Source of the DNA: Geobacillus thermoleovorans
Lineage (GTDB): Bacteria > Bacillota > Bacilli > Bacillales > Anoxybacillaceae
Assembly (NCBI RefSeq): GCF_001610955.1
Contig: NZ_CP014335.1
Span: 261,001-325,000, forward strand
Length of the DNA stretch: 64,000 bases
Direction of reading: 5' to 3'
Of this stretch, positions 46,028-54,662 are shown one piece after another (positions within the stretch are counted from its first letter, which is position 1; each line of letters begins with the position of its first letter). A program made the translations under genes and the position numbers. A model generated the notes under the pieces. That model saw nothing but the letters and a program-made list of their open reading frames with translations, made no database searches and was not told the origin of the DNA.

Positions 46028-47266
46028 GTGTTGATTATCCAAAATTAGACATACGTCTTCCATAAATTTGGGCATACTCAAACAAAGCAGCGGCCATCCC
46101 GGATTTCCAATCGAGAGGAAGCTGCCCAGAGAAAAAACGGCGAACAAACGAAATGAAGGAAAGAGAGACGTTCGTCCGTTTTTTGGTTTGATCATACAGC
46201 CATCGCAGCAACACATACGCAATGAACGCCCCAAACAGCTGATTGTATACCGCATTTTCCGTCGTGCCAAACAAGGTTGGGACATTCAGATATTGCTTTA
46301 CCCAGCGGAAAAAGACTTCAACGGTCCAACGTTGTTGGTACATGTCGGCAATGGTTTCCGCAGACGCATGGAAGAGATTCGTCACGACCCGAATGTCGCG
46401 GCCATTTGCATCTCGAAAGATCACTACCCGGTGACGCTTGGTCGATCGGCATTGTTTCGTCCCCAACTGGCACGTGAAGTCGGCTTGAACCGATGAAGAT
46501 GTGCTGGAAAGGCGTTTCAAGCTTTTTTTCTGATGAAGTTCGATGTTGTCCTTCATTCGAATGACAAAGAGCTGATGCTGCTCCACAAATCGATCGAGGC
46601 GTTCGATTTTGAAATACGCCCGGTCTTCCACGAGCACTTGTTGAGCGTTCGTCAACTGTTCTCCCACCGGGCCATCATGACGCAGTCCGATGGTTTCCAC
46701 CACGTCTGCCGGCAACGAGGATTCCGGCGAATACGCGACGTGCAGCTTCACTCCGGCGCGTTCGCCGTGATACGGCGCCCATGGCAGGCGGTTTTTCCCG
46801 ACCGTGACGGTCGTCGAATCCACCACCCGAAGCGGTTTGGGAAACCGAAGCGAGCGGCGGGTTTGGCGGTTGCACTTGGAAATGATCAACGCCAACAAGC
46901 GTTTCATGATGTCATAGGGAACTTCTTTCGCTTTCTTGGATACAGTTGAATAATGGAATCGCGGCAATCCATACAGAGGCCCCACATCGGCTCCGTGGCG
47001 AAAGCTTTTCCATTGATGCATGGCGGCCAGCAGGAAGAAGTGAATCAACTCGCGCAACGTAAAGGTTCGAGACGAATCACGATACCCAACCGCTTCGGCA
47101 ATCAGTTGAATCTCTTCATCCGAAACAAGTTTTTGCATCAAATTCGGGAGTGTGGTATGCTTGTTCATAGAGAGCACCTCCTGGGTTTGTTTGTGTCGCT
47201 ACTCACATTCTACAGGAAAGGTGCTCTTTTTTCTATACCCTTTGGATTTTATTGGATAATCAACAC
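46028..47266 (-). mobile_element. IS4-family insertion sequence that truncates cas9
   Basis: Inverted ends GTGTTGATTATCCAA (46028-46042) and TTGGATAATCAACAC (47252-47266), perfect over 15 bases. One transposase gene. The right end lies inside the cas9 frame and supplies its last codons and stop. Flanks ATCACGA and GCCTGAT show no duplication, so the left neighbour is not the original continuation of cas9. Confidence 0.88.
46035..47168 (-). CDS. IS4-family transposase
   Basis: 377 residues from ATG at 47168 (MNKHTTLPNLMQKLVSDEEI) behind CAGGAGGTG. Catalytic triad: first Asp in RVVDSTTVTVG near residue 112, second in VLVEDRAYFKIERL, Glu in the YREK-type motif MYQQRWTVEVFFRWVKQ near 285. Short N-terminal DUF4372-like region. 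Intact and probably active. It has the same direction as cas9. Confidence 0.9.
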   Translation of the reverse strand: MNKHTTLPNLMQKLVSDEEIQLIAEAVGYRDSSRTFTLRELIHFFLLAAMHQWKSFRHGADVGPLYGLPRFHYSTVSKKAKEVPYDIMKRLLALIISKCNRQTRRSLRFPKPLRVVDSTTVTVGKNRLPWAPYHGERAGVKLHVAYSPESSLPADVVETIGLRHDGPVGEQLTNAQQVLVEDRAYFKIERLDRFVEQHQLFVIRMKDNIELHQKKSLKRLSSTSSSVQADFTCQLGTKQCRSTKRHRVVIFRDANGRDIRVVTNLFHASAETIADMYQQRWTVEVFFRWVKQYLNVPTLFGTTENAVYNQLFGAFIAYVLLRWLYDQTKKRTNVSLSFISFVRRFFSGQLPLDWKSGMAAALFEYAQIYGRRMSNFG

Positions 47267-50083
47267 GCCTGATTTCCCATCTTTTTCAAATACGTCAACC
47301 CGAACGATGTTGCTGTTGTAGGCGACGGTTTTGCCGTCATTGAGCGGGATGACCTGGTTTTTTGTGTCGATGATTTTTACGGTCCGAATGACAGGCCCGG
47401 GTTCGCCGTTCTTTTTCGGCTTGTACAAAGGCTCTTGGAATGCCTTTTTCGGGTCATTGTTATGTTCAAGCAGACGCTGGCGGATCGCTTCGTATGTCCT
47501 TGGGTCACTTTCTTTGCCGTACATAGGAAAATGTCCACTTGCATCCAGCTTGATTTCGGACAGTTTCGTTTTGACAACAGTTTGGATTTTCCCGCTCCGT
47601 TCATCGATGCCAATATAACGTCGCAATGTCTCTTGATGAGCCGCCCCTGTGACGCTCCGCTTCGGCATGCGGGATACAAAAACCGGCTGCAACGATTCGA
47701 GTTTCTGATCATCATAATTTCCAAGATTGAGAGCTTTTATACTCTCTTTCGGATGTTTTGATAAACGCGCCCGCAGTTCATCGGCGAAGTGCGGCCAAGG
47801 TTGCGGAAACTGCGGTTCGGTCTTTTTGGCCAGTTCTTTGTTTTGCTCGCGCCGTTGGTAAAAGGCGGTGACTTTGGCGATATCGCTTGGCGTTGTGCAG
47901 GCGACGATGGCGGCATCTACTGCATGATGCAAATCGGATTCTTCACGGTTTTTGTTGAAATCCCAGCGGCTGCGCAAATGGGAGGTAACACGGCCGTTGA
48001 CCGTATATACTTTTTGCTTGTCGTCACTTTCGGCGAACTTCAGATGTTCACGAATAAAGTTGGCGAAAAAGCGTGAAATATACCGAGTGTCATTTAAATT
48101 TCGGCTTTTAAATTCCATTTCTTCATTTTCATCGTAATGAAGCCGGAGCAGTCGATCCCGTTTCTTTTTGGAAAACTGCTTGTTTGTTAACACAAACGTT
48201 TCAAACTGCTGCCAGCGTTCAGTTCCGACACCTAAATACTCGGCAGGAATGCGGTTGCCTTTTTCGCGGTTTTCTTTTGTCAATACCAACACTTTATTTG
48301 TATAACTGTCGTCCAAACTGCGGCTGTACGGGATTACGTGATCCACTTCTACATAACCCGGTTCAAGCAGCCGCTCGATTTCGATCGGTTGAAGCGAGTA
48401 GGCGCATCTCCCGTTTTGTTCGCTCCACAGTTTGAATTTGACAATGTCAAGACCGGTTGGATTTAGCGTCAGCCCGTATTCCATGAGCTGGCGGATGGCG
48501 GTTTCGTTTCTCTTCCGGTTTTCATCTTGTTCTCTTTTTGTTTTGCGCCGTTCGTCAAACGTTTGTGATAAATCGCGAGCTAGCTCGATATGAATGGATA
48601 CCGGCGAACCATACTTTTTGATAATGGCATTCACCACTTTTCGCGCCTGTGTCAATGCGCGCATGACAACCGGATTGACGATCGGCGGAATAGTCGGAAG
48701 CAGCACCGTTTTTTGTTTTTTCTTTGGCCCTGTAAATGTATATCCAGCCTTCTCGCAAGCAGAAGAGTAGACCTCACCTTGTTCCATATACGGGAGAATG
48801 TTGCGGAGCGCCTTTAGCGACAAATGGCCGAATTTTGTAAATGACAAGTTCAACAGTTCTTCAATCAGTTCGTTGTCATATACCTTGTTCGCCAAATTTG
48901 CTATCCGTTTCCCGTTTTGTTCATATTTGTTTCGCAAGTAGCTGCGAATATCGGCATCATCTTTAAACAACGTCAAGGCATAACCGAATGTATCGAAATC
49001 GATGGGAAGAAACGAACTTGATTTTCCTTTTCCATACACTTTATCGATGGCTTTCCGAATTTGATGATAGGCGTCGAGTTCGAGGAATCGGATGTTTTCG
49101 TTTTGCTTTAGCGATTCGCCCCAATCGTACACAATGCCTTTAAAGTAGGTATCATCAGGCAAATGGAGCAATGTCCGTATATCATGATAGGTAATTTTGT
49201 TTTTTTGGAACGCCTGTTCATACAAAAGGCGGCGCTCCTTATCAGTGAGCCCCCGTGTGCCTGATGGGGAGACGAGCCGCAATTTATTGATGTGCTCCCA
49301 AGCGATGAATGACTGGAATGTGTATGTTGCTTTTGGCGCCCGTTTTTCTTTTGGTTCAAATGTACAAAAGCCCACCTTTTTCTCGATATCATCTTTGGAA
49401 GCGACAGGACGTTGCGAAGCCCAAATGGCGATATATTCATTTTCAAACTCTTCTGTACAACTCATGTTTCCAAACTCACGCTGTTTGGAGAAAATGAGTC
49501 GGATCTCATGTTCTAAGTCATCGCGGGCGATCGTGTTTGTGTAATTTTCGCCTTTATTGCGTTTATGGAGCGTAAACTTTGGATCTTTCACAATCATTTC
49601 GCCGACGGTCCGATAGCCTGAGAGAATGGCCCGGTTTTCTTCGATATGTTTGAGCATCGTGCTGTTTTCTTTGTTGCTGCGCTCGCTTTGGCGGTTGGAT
49701 TTGAAGCCGCGCCGCTTGGCTAGATGAAGGAGGACACGGACTAATTCATCGTTATTTAGTTTTCGATCCAATGCTTCAACGCGCAGTTGCCAGACGTCGA
49801 TTTCGTGTTTCTCCTCGAATAGCTTGTCCAGTTCTTCTTTCGTTAAGACTCCTTCACGGATGAGCAGACGGCGAATGCGTTCAAGCCGATGCTTGCGGCG
49901 GCGCAGCCGACGCCGGGCCGAGCGGGCGAGGCGTCGAGGGAGAGCTAGTGATTCTCCCGTTTGCGGGTTTTCCGCTCTGTCAAAGATGCGGACGCCTAAA
50001 TCTTCGATGCGAGGAATATCCAGATTAATGACTGCCCAACCCACAGAGGTAATGCCGATATCAAGGCCAATTTTGTATCTCAT
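47249..50083 (-). pseudogene. cas9: Type II-C Cas9 (GeoCas9-like), C-terminally truncated
   Basis: Start ATG at 50083 (MRYKIGLDIGITSVGWAV) behind GGGAGGGG. RuvC-I Asp at residue 8; Arg-rich bridge helix RRLARSARRRLRRRKHRLER near 50; helical REC lobe; RuvC-II in VSIHIELARDL; HNH with EVDHVIPYSRSLDD, the His being catalytic; RuvC-III near SDLHHAVDAAIVA. After VDVFEKDGK (about residue 937) the sequence becomes SGVLIIQ and stops; most of that tail is IS4 end. GeoCas9 has 1087 residues, so roughly 150 residues of WED/PAM-interacting domain are gone. Both nuclease sites are intact but PAM recognition should be lost. cas1 and cas2 are absent downstream. Confidence 0.93.
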
Positions 50084-50109
50084 GTCAATCCCCTCCCGAT
50101 AGCTATGTA

Positions 50110-50271
50110 GTAAAAAAGACCTTAGCGTTTTCCGCCAAGGTCTGAGTTTGCGCAAGGATGGGGAATGCCCGCTAAAAGCGGGCGACAGGCGATCCCCAAC
50201 GCCGCGGGTCAGTCTGCCTTAGGCAGAAAGCCCTTATCATAGTAACCCTGAGATCATTGCTGTGGTATGAT
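50110..50271 (-). ncRNA. tracrRNA of the type II-C system
   Basis: On the minus strand an anti-repeat (50271-50236, ATCATACCACAGCAATGATC...) pairs with the 36-bp repeat at 37916-38149 with a few mismatches and a bulge, as in GeoCas9 tracrRNA. Next come the nexus hairpin CTGCCTAAGGCAG and the stem CCCGCTTTTAGCGGG near 50173, up to about 50156. A terminator stem AGACCTTGGCG / CGCTAAGGTCT followed by TTTTTT lies at 50109-50143. It is 27-190 bases upstream of cas9 on the same strand. All elements look intact. Confidence 0.9.
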
Positions 50272-50280
50272 CCTATTACT

Positions 50281-50309
50281 ATAATAATGGGGAATTTTAG
50301 AAAACGCAA
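50281..50309 (-). promoter_or_regulatory. Promoter of the tracrRNA
   Basis: Minus strand: TTGCGT (50309-50304), 17 bp, TATTAT (50286-50281). It would start the transcript within about 10 bases of the anti-repeat. Confidence 0.65.
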
Positions 50310-50408
50310 GCATTTTTTCAAAAGTTAGATCATTTTGAGTGGAGGGAAACCCACTCGTATGGGTCTGCCCTAGCGCTGCATCCACCAAATAATTCGGTTG
50401 CCACCGTC

Positions 50409-50816
50409 TTGCTAAGCAAAATGGGGTATACTGAAAGTGAGAAAGTCGAGTTGAAAAAAGAGTTTTTGCGCATGTTGGTGCGATTGGAGCTGGATGAAGC
50501 GAGGCAGCGGCTGCTCTTGGGTTTTTTTGAAACGTATGTGAAGTTGTCGGAGGAGGAAGAGCAACAACTCCAAAGAGAGGTGAGGGCGATGGAAACGAAA
50601 GAAAAAGAGAACGTGTTGGAGCTGATCATTTCCTATGAGCAAAAGGGAAGGAAACAAGGGTTGGAAGAAGGCATCAAACAAGGAATGAAACAGGGAATGA
50701 AACAAGGAATGAAACAGCTGATTCGTAACATGGCACGCAAAGGAATGACGGTGGAAGACATTGCTCGGTTGGTGGATCTTTCAGAGGAAGATGTTCGGGG
50801 ATTGCTTAGAGAGTAG
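50409..50816 (+). pseudogene. C-terminal fragment of an Rpn/YhgA-type protein, second copy
   Basis: 135 codons beginning MLSKMGYTESEKVELKKEFL; the part from KKEFLRMLVRLELDEARQRLLLG through KLSEEEEQQLQREV parallels the fragment at 37200. A KQGMKQGMKQGMKQ repeat and a helical end (DIARLVDLSEEDVRGLLRE) follow. The nuclease domain is missing. Could still be translated as a small coiled-coil protein, but no convincing ribosome site is seen at the ATG/TTG. Confidence 0.65.
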
Positions 50817-50999
50817 GGAAATCAAACACAAGAGGTGGCCATCTAACGAGGGTATTTCGATGTGATGATTGTGGAATTGAACTTGACAGAGATCGAAACG
50901 ACAGTATCAATCTTTCGAGATATCCTGCATAGCGACTGGTACCGTGAGTTGCACGGGAAGTGAAGCCTTCGGAGCGTCAATCAAACGAGAGCAGTTTCG

Positions 51000-51180
51000 G
51001 CGAAATCGGACAAGGATCAAGCAGGGAATGAAGCATGGGATTGAACAAGGACGCCAAAAAGGATCGAGGAAGGGAAACCCGACATCGCGAAGGAAATGTT
51101 GATGAAAGGGTAGGATATCGACACGATCCACGAACTGACCGGGCTGCCGGCGGAAAAGATCGAACAGCCGAAGAAGTCAA
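51000..51180 (+). pseudogene. Third Rpn/YhgA C-terminal fragment, decayed
   Basis: Pieces equivalent to KQGMKHGIEQGRQ and DIDTIHELTGLPAEKIEQ can be read but in two frames (shift near 51060 and a stop at 51112). It matches the 3' part of the 37200-37582 fragment at DNA level (CGACACGATCCACGAACTGA shared) and leads directly into the same leader sequence. The bases from 50820 to 51000 hold only further debris. Confidence 0.7.
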
Positions 51181-51361
51181 CCCGCCTTTGCATTGTCGTC
51201 GACCTCCAATCATGCAAAAAACCCGGGGGATCGACGACAATGGTTTTTGACGCTCCAAGCCTACAGCCATCACGATTGAAAGTCATTGACAGAATTTTTG
51301 AAACGTGCTATGCTGAAAATAACTCCAAATCGAAAAGCTTGATGGAACAAGCCTTTTTGGG
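51181..51361 (+). promoter_or_regulatory. CRISPR leader, copy 2, with promoter
   Basis: Inverted repeat ATTGTCGTCGA (51201-51211) / TCGACGACAAT (51231-51241) and promoter TTGACA (51286-51291), 17 bp, TATGCT (51309-51314). The same three elements at the same spacing occur before the vestigial array at 37778. It drives the 6-repeat array immediately downstream. Confidence 0.8.
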
Positions 51362-51720
51362 GTTTTTATCGTACCTATGAGGGATTGAAACAGAACACGT
51401 CGCAGTCGGCAAGCTCCGCGCAAAGCGCGTTTTTATCGTACCTATGAGGGATTGAAACTTGCGCCGGAGGGGAAAATCTACGAACAAGCATACGTTTTTA
51501 TCGTACCTATGAGGGATTGAAACAACTAACATCACTAAAATATTTTTTTGCCGTTCCCGTTTTTATCGTACCTATGAGGGATTGAAACCGCGATGTACGC
51601 GGAGCGAAAGCCGATGCCACGATCCGGTTTTTATCGTACCTATGAGGGATTGAAACCGGAGTCGGCCGCTTTCTCCATGCGTTTCCGCCCAGTTTTTGTC
51701 GCGCCTATAAGAGGCGAAAC
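51362..51720 (+). CRISPR. Type I/III-like array, 6 repeats, 5 spacers
   Basis: 30-bp repeat GTTTTTATCGTACCTATGAG + GGATTGAAAC at 51362-51391, 51429-51458, 51494-51523, 51559-51588 and 51627-51656, all identical; sixth repeat 51692-51720 is degenerate (GTTTTTGTCGCGCC..., one base short), as expected at the leader-distal end. Spacers are 37, 35, 35, 38 and 35 bp. The ATTGAAAC 3' end is the usual 8-nt crRNA handle of type I-B/III systems. No type I or III cas genes lie in the window, so Cas6 and effector must come from elsewhere, if present. Confidence 0.97.
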
Positions 51721-51731
51721 CCTCTTCAATG

Positions 51732-51956
51732 TCACGCCATCGTATGAACGTCTTCCGTTTGAAGAAACCGGATGGCTGCACTTCCCCGATCGACCGCTTC
51801 GTTTTGCTTCGGCTGCTCATTCTTGCGCCGCTTGCTTTGCAGGAAGCCGCTTTTTTGTTTCGCACATGGAGAACGTTTTGGCATCTGCTTTTTTTGTATG
51901 GCCCCATTGATCCACCAGGCATGGTTGTTCACCGCCTTTCTTTGCCGCTGCTGCAT
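51732..51956 (-). CDS. Possible small basic protein (74 residues)
   Basis: Minus-strand frame from ATG at 51956 (MQQRQRKAVNNHAWWINGAI) with a weak GAGGAA site. It is rich in Lys, Arg and Gln (KRSPCAKQKSGFLQSKRRKN). It fills the otherwise empty gap between the CRISPR array and the peptidase gene. No family recognised. May be a chance frame; composition is the only support. Confidence 0.25.
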   Translation of the reverse strand: MQQRQRKAVNNHAWWINGAIQKKQMPKRSPCAKQKSGFLQSKRRKNEQPKQNEAVDRGSAAIRFLQTEDVHTMA

Positions 51957-52092
51957 TTCCTCAGTCCGATGCGATATACTTGACATGGGAACAATCACGC
52001 TTCTTTCTCGTTCACCGTCGTGTCGGCGGACATGCTGCGTTGGCGTTGGACGGTTTGAAAGAAGGCGGAGAAAAGCGACGGGGGTGGGATGG

Positions 52093-53148
52093 ATGCGCCG
52101 CAAACTTCGCGATCTTGGTTTTTCCATCGGCACGCTTCCGACAGGGGAGCGCAATCAAGTCACCGATGTGCCTGGGGTGCGGGTCGGTCATGTGACGATT
52201 CGGGAAGATATGAATGAGCGGACAGTGATCCGCACTGGGGTGACGGCGGTGTTGCCGCATGGGGGCAACTGGTTTTTGGAGAAGGTGCCCGCGGCTTGTT
52301 TTGTTTTGAACGGTTTTGGGAAAACGGTCGGGTTGGTGCAGGTCGAGGAACTTGGGTTGATCGAGTCGCCGATTATGCTGACCAATACGTTCAGTGTCGG
52401 CGCTGTCTGGCAAGGGACGCTTGAGTATATGCTTGCGATGACGCCGGAGATCGGAGATACGACCGGGTCGGCCAACATTGTCGTCGGGGAATGCAATGAC
52501 AGCTATTTGAATACGGCGCGGGCGCTTTCGGTGACGAAGGAGCATGCGAAACAGGCGATTGCCGAGGCGCGCGTCGATATGGAAGAAGGGGCGATCGGCG
52601 CGGGGACGGGTATGATGTGCTTCGGCTGGAAAGGGGGCATTGGCAGCTCGTCGCGGATCGCGGGCGGGATGTATACGGTCGGAGCGCTTGTCGTGAGCAA
52701 TTTCGGGCGGCGTGAAGAGCTGCGGTTTGTGCCGTATGTGCCGCCGTCGTTTGATGAACGGGATGTGCCGGCTGGTTCGATTATGATGATCGTCGCGACC
52801 GATGCGCCGCTTGATGCGCGGCAGTTGAAGCGGCTGGCGAAGCGGGCGGCGGTGGGGCTGGCGCGGACGGGAAGCCACGTTCATCATGGCAGCGGCGACA
52901 TCGTCATCGCCTTTTCGACGGCATACACGGTTCCGCATTTTGTGGATTCAGCGCATCAGGCGCTGCCGCCGCTTGTCCGCGATGATGCGCCGCTCATGAA
53001 CGAGTTGTTTCAGGCGGCTGTTGAGGCGACAGAGGAAGCGATTTGGAATTCATTGACGATGGCGGAGACGACGACCGGGCGAAATGGACGCGTCGGGGAA
53101 GCGATTCCGTATTCGTTGCTTCGATGGATCAAATGGACGGAGAAATGA
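52093..53148 (+). CDS. P1-family peptidase (DmpA / NylC-like Ntn hydrolase)
   Basis: 351 residues from ATG at 52093 (MRRKLRDLGFSIGTLPTGER); the frame is open far upstream but the family starts here. Conserved NQVTDVPGVRVGHVTI, the middle NIVVGECNDSYLN, and GAIGAGTGMMCFGWKGGIGSSSR near residue 170-195. There self-cleavage before a Ser (GSSSR) is expected to create the nucleophile. Later GDIVIAFST and a Glu-rich helix EAIWNSLTMAE. Aminopeptidase/amidase by family; substrate unknown. Confidence 0.85.
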   Translation: MRRKLRDLGFSIGTLPTGERNQVTDVPGVRVGHVTIREDMNERTVIRTGVTAVLPHGGNWFLEKVPAACFVLNGFGKTVGLVQVEELGLIESPIMLTNTFSVGAVWQGTLEYMLAMTPEIGDTTGSANIVVGECNDSYLNTARALSVTKEHAKQAIAEARVDMEEGAIGAGTGMMCFGWKGGIGSSSRIAGGMYTVGALVVSNFGRREELRFVPYVPPSFDERDVPAGSIMMIVATDAPLDARQLKRLAKRAAVGLARTGSHVHHGSGDIVIAFSTAYTVPHFVDSAHQALPPLVRDDAPLMNELFQAAVEATEEAIWNSLTMAETTTGRNGRVGEAIPYSLLRWIKWTEK

Positions 53149-53160
53149 AACGATGAGAGG

Positions 53161-53203
53161 AAACGGCCCGAAAGGAATGGTTCTTCGGGCCGTTTCGTTT
53201 TTT
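53161..53203 (+). terminator. Terminator after the P1 peptidase
   Basis: Stem AAACGGCCCGAA / TTCGGGCCGTTT, loop of about 11 bases, followed by CGTTTTTT. The 3' end of the convergent MFS gene is 28 bases away. Confidence 0.85.
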
Positions 53204-53230
53204 CTGCCGCGCCTCTTGCCGCTGTGGTTG

Positions 53231-54463
53231 TCAGTACCGACTATGGAGACGATGTGTCCAAGCGGCGATCTTCTCTTTCATTTCCTCGCGCCATGCACGG
53301 TCATGCGTCGCATACCCGACCAATGCGCCGGTGGCGATCAACAAGAGACCAGATAAGACGAAAATGGAGGAAATGGAAAAGAACCCTGCGATCGCGCCTG
53401 CGGCGGTCGGGCCAGTCAAGTTGCCGAGGAAGCGGCTGCTTGCCGTGACGCCGAACACCCGCCCTTGAATGCGGCGCGGGCTTTGCGCGTTGATGAGCGC
53501 TTGAATAGACGGCCATACGCCGCCAACAACAAGCCCTTGCAAGAAGCGCCACACGTACAGCTCATAAATGTTGTCCGTCCATACTTGCGGCAAGGCGAAC
53601 AAGCCGGACAGCACAAGCAGTATCGGTAATGTTTTCTCCTGCCCGATCCGGTCGCCGAGTTTCCCTAAGTACGGTGCGCCGATGATCGTCGCGATGCCGG
53701 TGATCGACGAGGCGAGGCCGGATAGAAAGGCGAGATTGCTAGAATGGCCGATGAGCGATTGGACAAAAATCGTCATCATCGAGTTGACGCCAAGAACCGC
53801 GATTTGCACGAGAAACGTGGCGATAAATAAGACGATGAGCGGCCGGTGTCTGAATACTTCTTTGAAGCTGGCCTTGTTTTCTTTTGTCTGCGGCACGACG
53901 GGATCTTTTTCGAGCCAAAAAATGACCGGCAAGAGCGTCAGTAAAATGCAAAGCCCGGTCACGAGAAACACCGGGCGGAAGCCGAACAGGTCGGATAAGG
54001 CGCCGCCGATGAGCGGCCCGATGATGTTGCCGGCGATGCTTCCCGTCTGCAGCGTCCCGAGCGCCTCGCCGCTATGGTCTCTCGGCACAACGCGGGCCAA
54101 GTATGAAAACGAGACAGTGATAAATCCAGAGAAAAAGCCGACAAGAAATCGGAGAGCAAGCAGCGTCATCGGTGAGGCGGCGAACGCCATGCATCCGGTG
54201 ATCAAGCCCATGCCGATCCCCGCGCGGATGAGGTTGGCGCGCTGGCCGTACTTATCGGCGAATACCCCCCAAATCGGCGCCATGACAGCGGCTGATAGGA
54301 ACGTGACGGAAAACACAAGTCCTGTCCAGATGCTCAAGGCGTGGTGCTCAGTGACGCCCATTTGCCATAAAAAGAGCGACAAAAAGGGAATGACCATCGT
54401 CATCCCGGCAGAAACCATGAAATTGCACAGCCAAAGAACGCGGACGCTTCGCTTCCAGTTCAT
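53231..54463 (-). CDS. MFS drug-efflux-type transporter
   Basis: 410 residues, 12 predicted hydrophobic helices, N-terminal VLWLCNFMVSAGMTMVIPFL. DHA1 motif A as GVFADKYGQRANLIRAG between TM2 and TM3, with a second copy in the C half (PYLGKLGDRIGQEKTL). Motif C-like GSIAGNIIGPLIGGALSDLFG in TM5. Similar to MdtG/NorA-group exporters; substrate unknown. ATG follows AGGAGATGACC-type site. Single gene. Confidence 0.82.
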   Translation of the reverse strand: MNWKRSVRVLWLCNFMVSAGMTMVIPFLSLFLWQMGVTEHHALSIWTGLVFSVTFLSAAVMAPIWGVFADKYGQRANLIRAGIGMGLITGCMAFAASPMTLLALRFLVGFFSGFITVSFSYLARVVPRDHSGEALGTLQTGSIAGNIIGPLIGGALSDLFGFRPVFLVTGLCILLTLLPVIFWLEKDPVVPQTKENKASFKEVFRHRPLIVLFIATFLVQIAVLGVNSMMTIFVQSLIGHSSNLAFLSGLASSITGIATIIGAPYLGKLGDRIGQEKTLPILLVLSGLFALPQVWTDNIYELYVWRFLQGLVVGGVWPSIQALINAQSPRRIQGRVFGVTASSRFLGNLTGPTAAGAIAGFFSISSIFVLSGLLLIATGALVGYATHDRAWREEMKEKIAAWTHRLHSRY

Positions 54464-54612
54464 AGGAGGTCATCTCCTGTATTATTTCGTTTCTCTAATG
54501 ATTTTACCACGATGGAAAAACAAAGGAAACGATTTTGCTTCCGAACGGGGGAAAGCGAGAGTCAGGCCGTGCGACGGTGGGGAGCGGTGCCATTTCCCTG
54601 AACAAACACCAT

Positions 54613-54637
54613 CCCCCTTGCCTGCCCGGCAAGGGGG
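54613..54637 (-). terminator. Terminator-like hairpin after pspA
   Basis: Strong stem CCCCCTTGCC / GGCAAGGGGG with a 5-base loop, followed on the minus strand by ATGGTGTTTG. The T tail is poor. The rest of the 54464-54662 gap shows nothing. Confidence 0.5.
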
Positions 54638-54662
54638 TCATCTATGTCAAAGGGGGAGGGGA

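Noticed and set aside
38150..47248. Search for displaced cas1, cas2 or the missing cas9 C-terminus between the array and cas9
   Set aside because: Every gene-sized segment is accounted for by transposase, the ATPase/DUF6431 set or the sigma cassette; no Cas1, Cas2 or PAM-domain sequence was recognised on either strand.
51308..51535. Open frames across the second CRISPR array on the minus strand
   Set aside because: The peptide repeats VSIPHRYDKN with the repeat period; explained by the array.
51772..52092. Long N-terminal extension of the P1-family peptidase frame
   Set aside because: The upstream open frame encodes Cys/Arg/Phe-rich sequence unlike any known domain. The family N-terminus starts at 52093, and part of the extension overlaps the CRISPR-flanking DNA.
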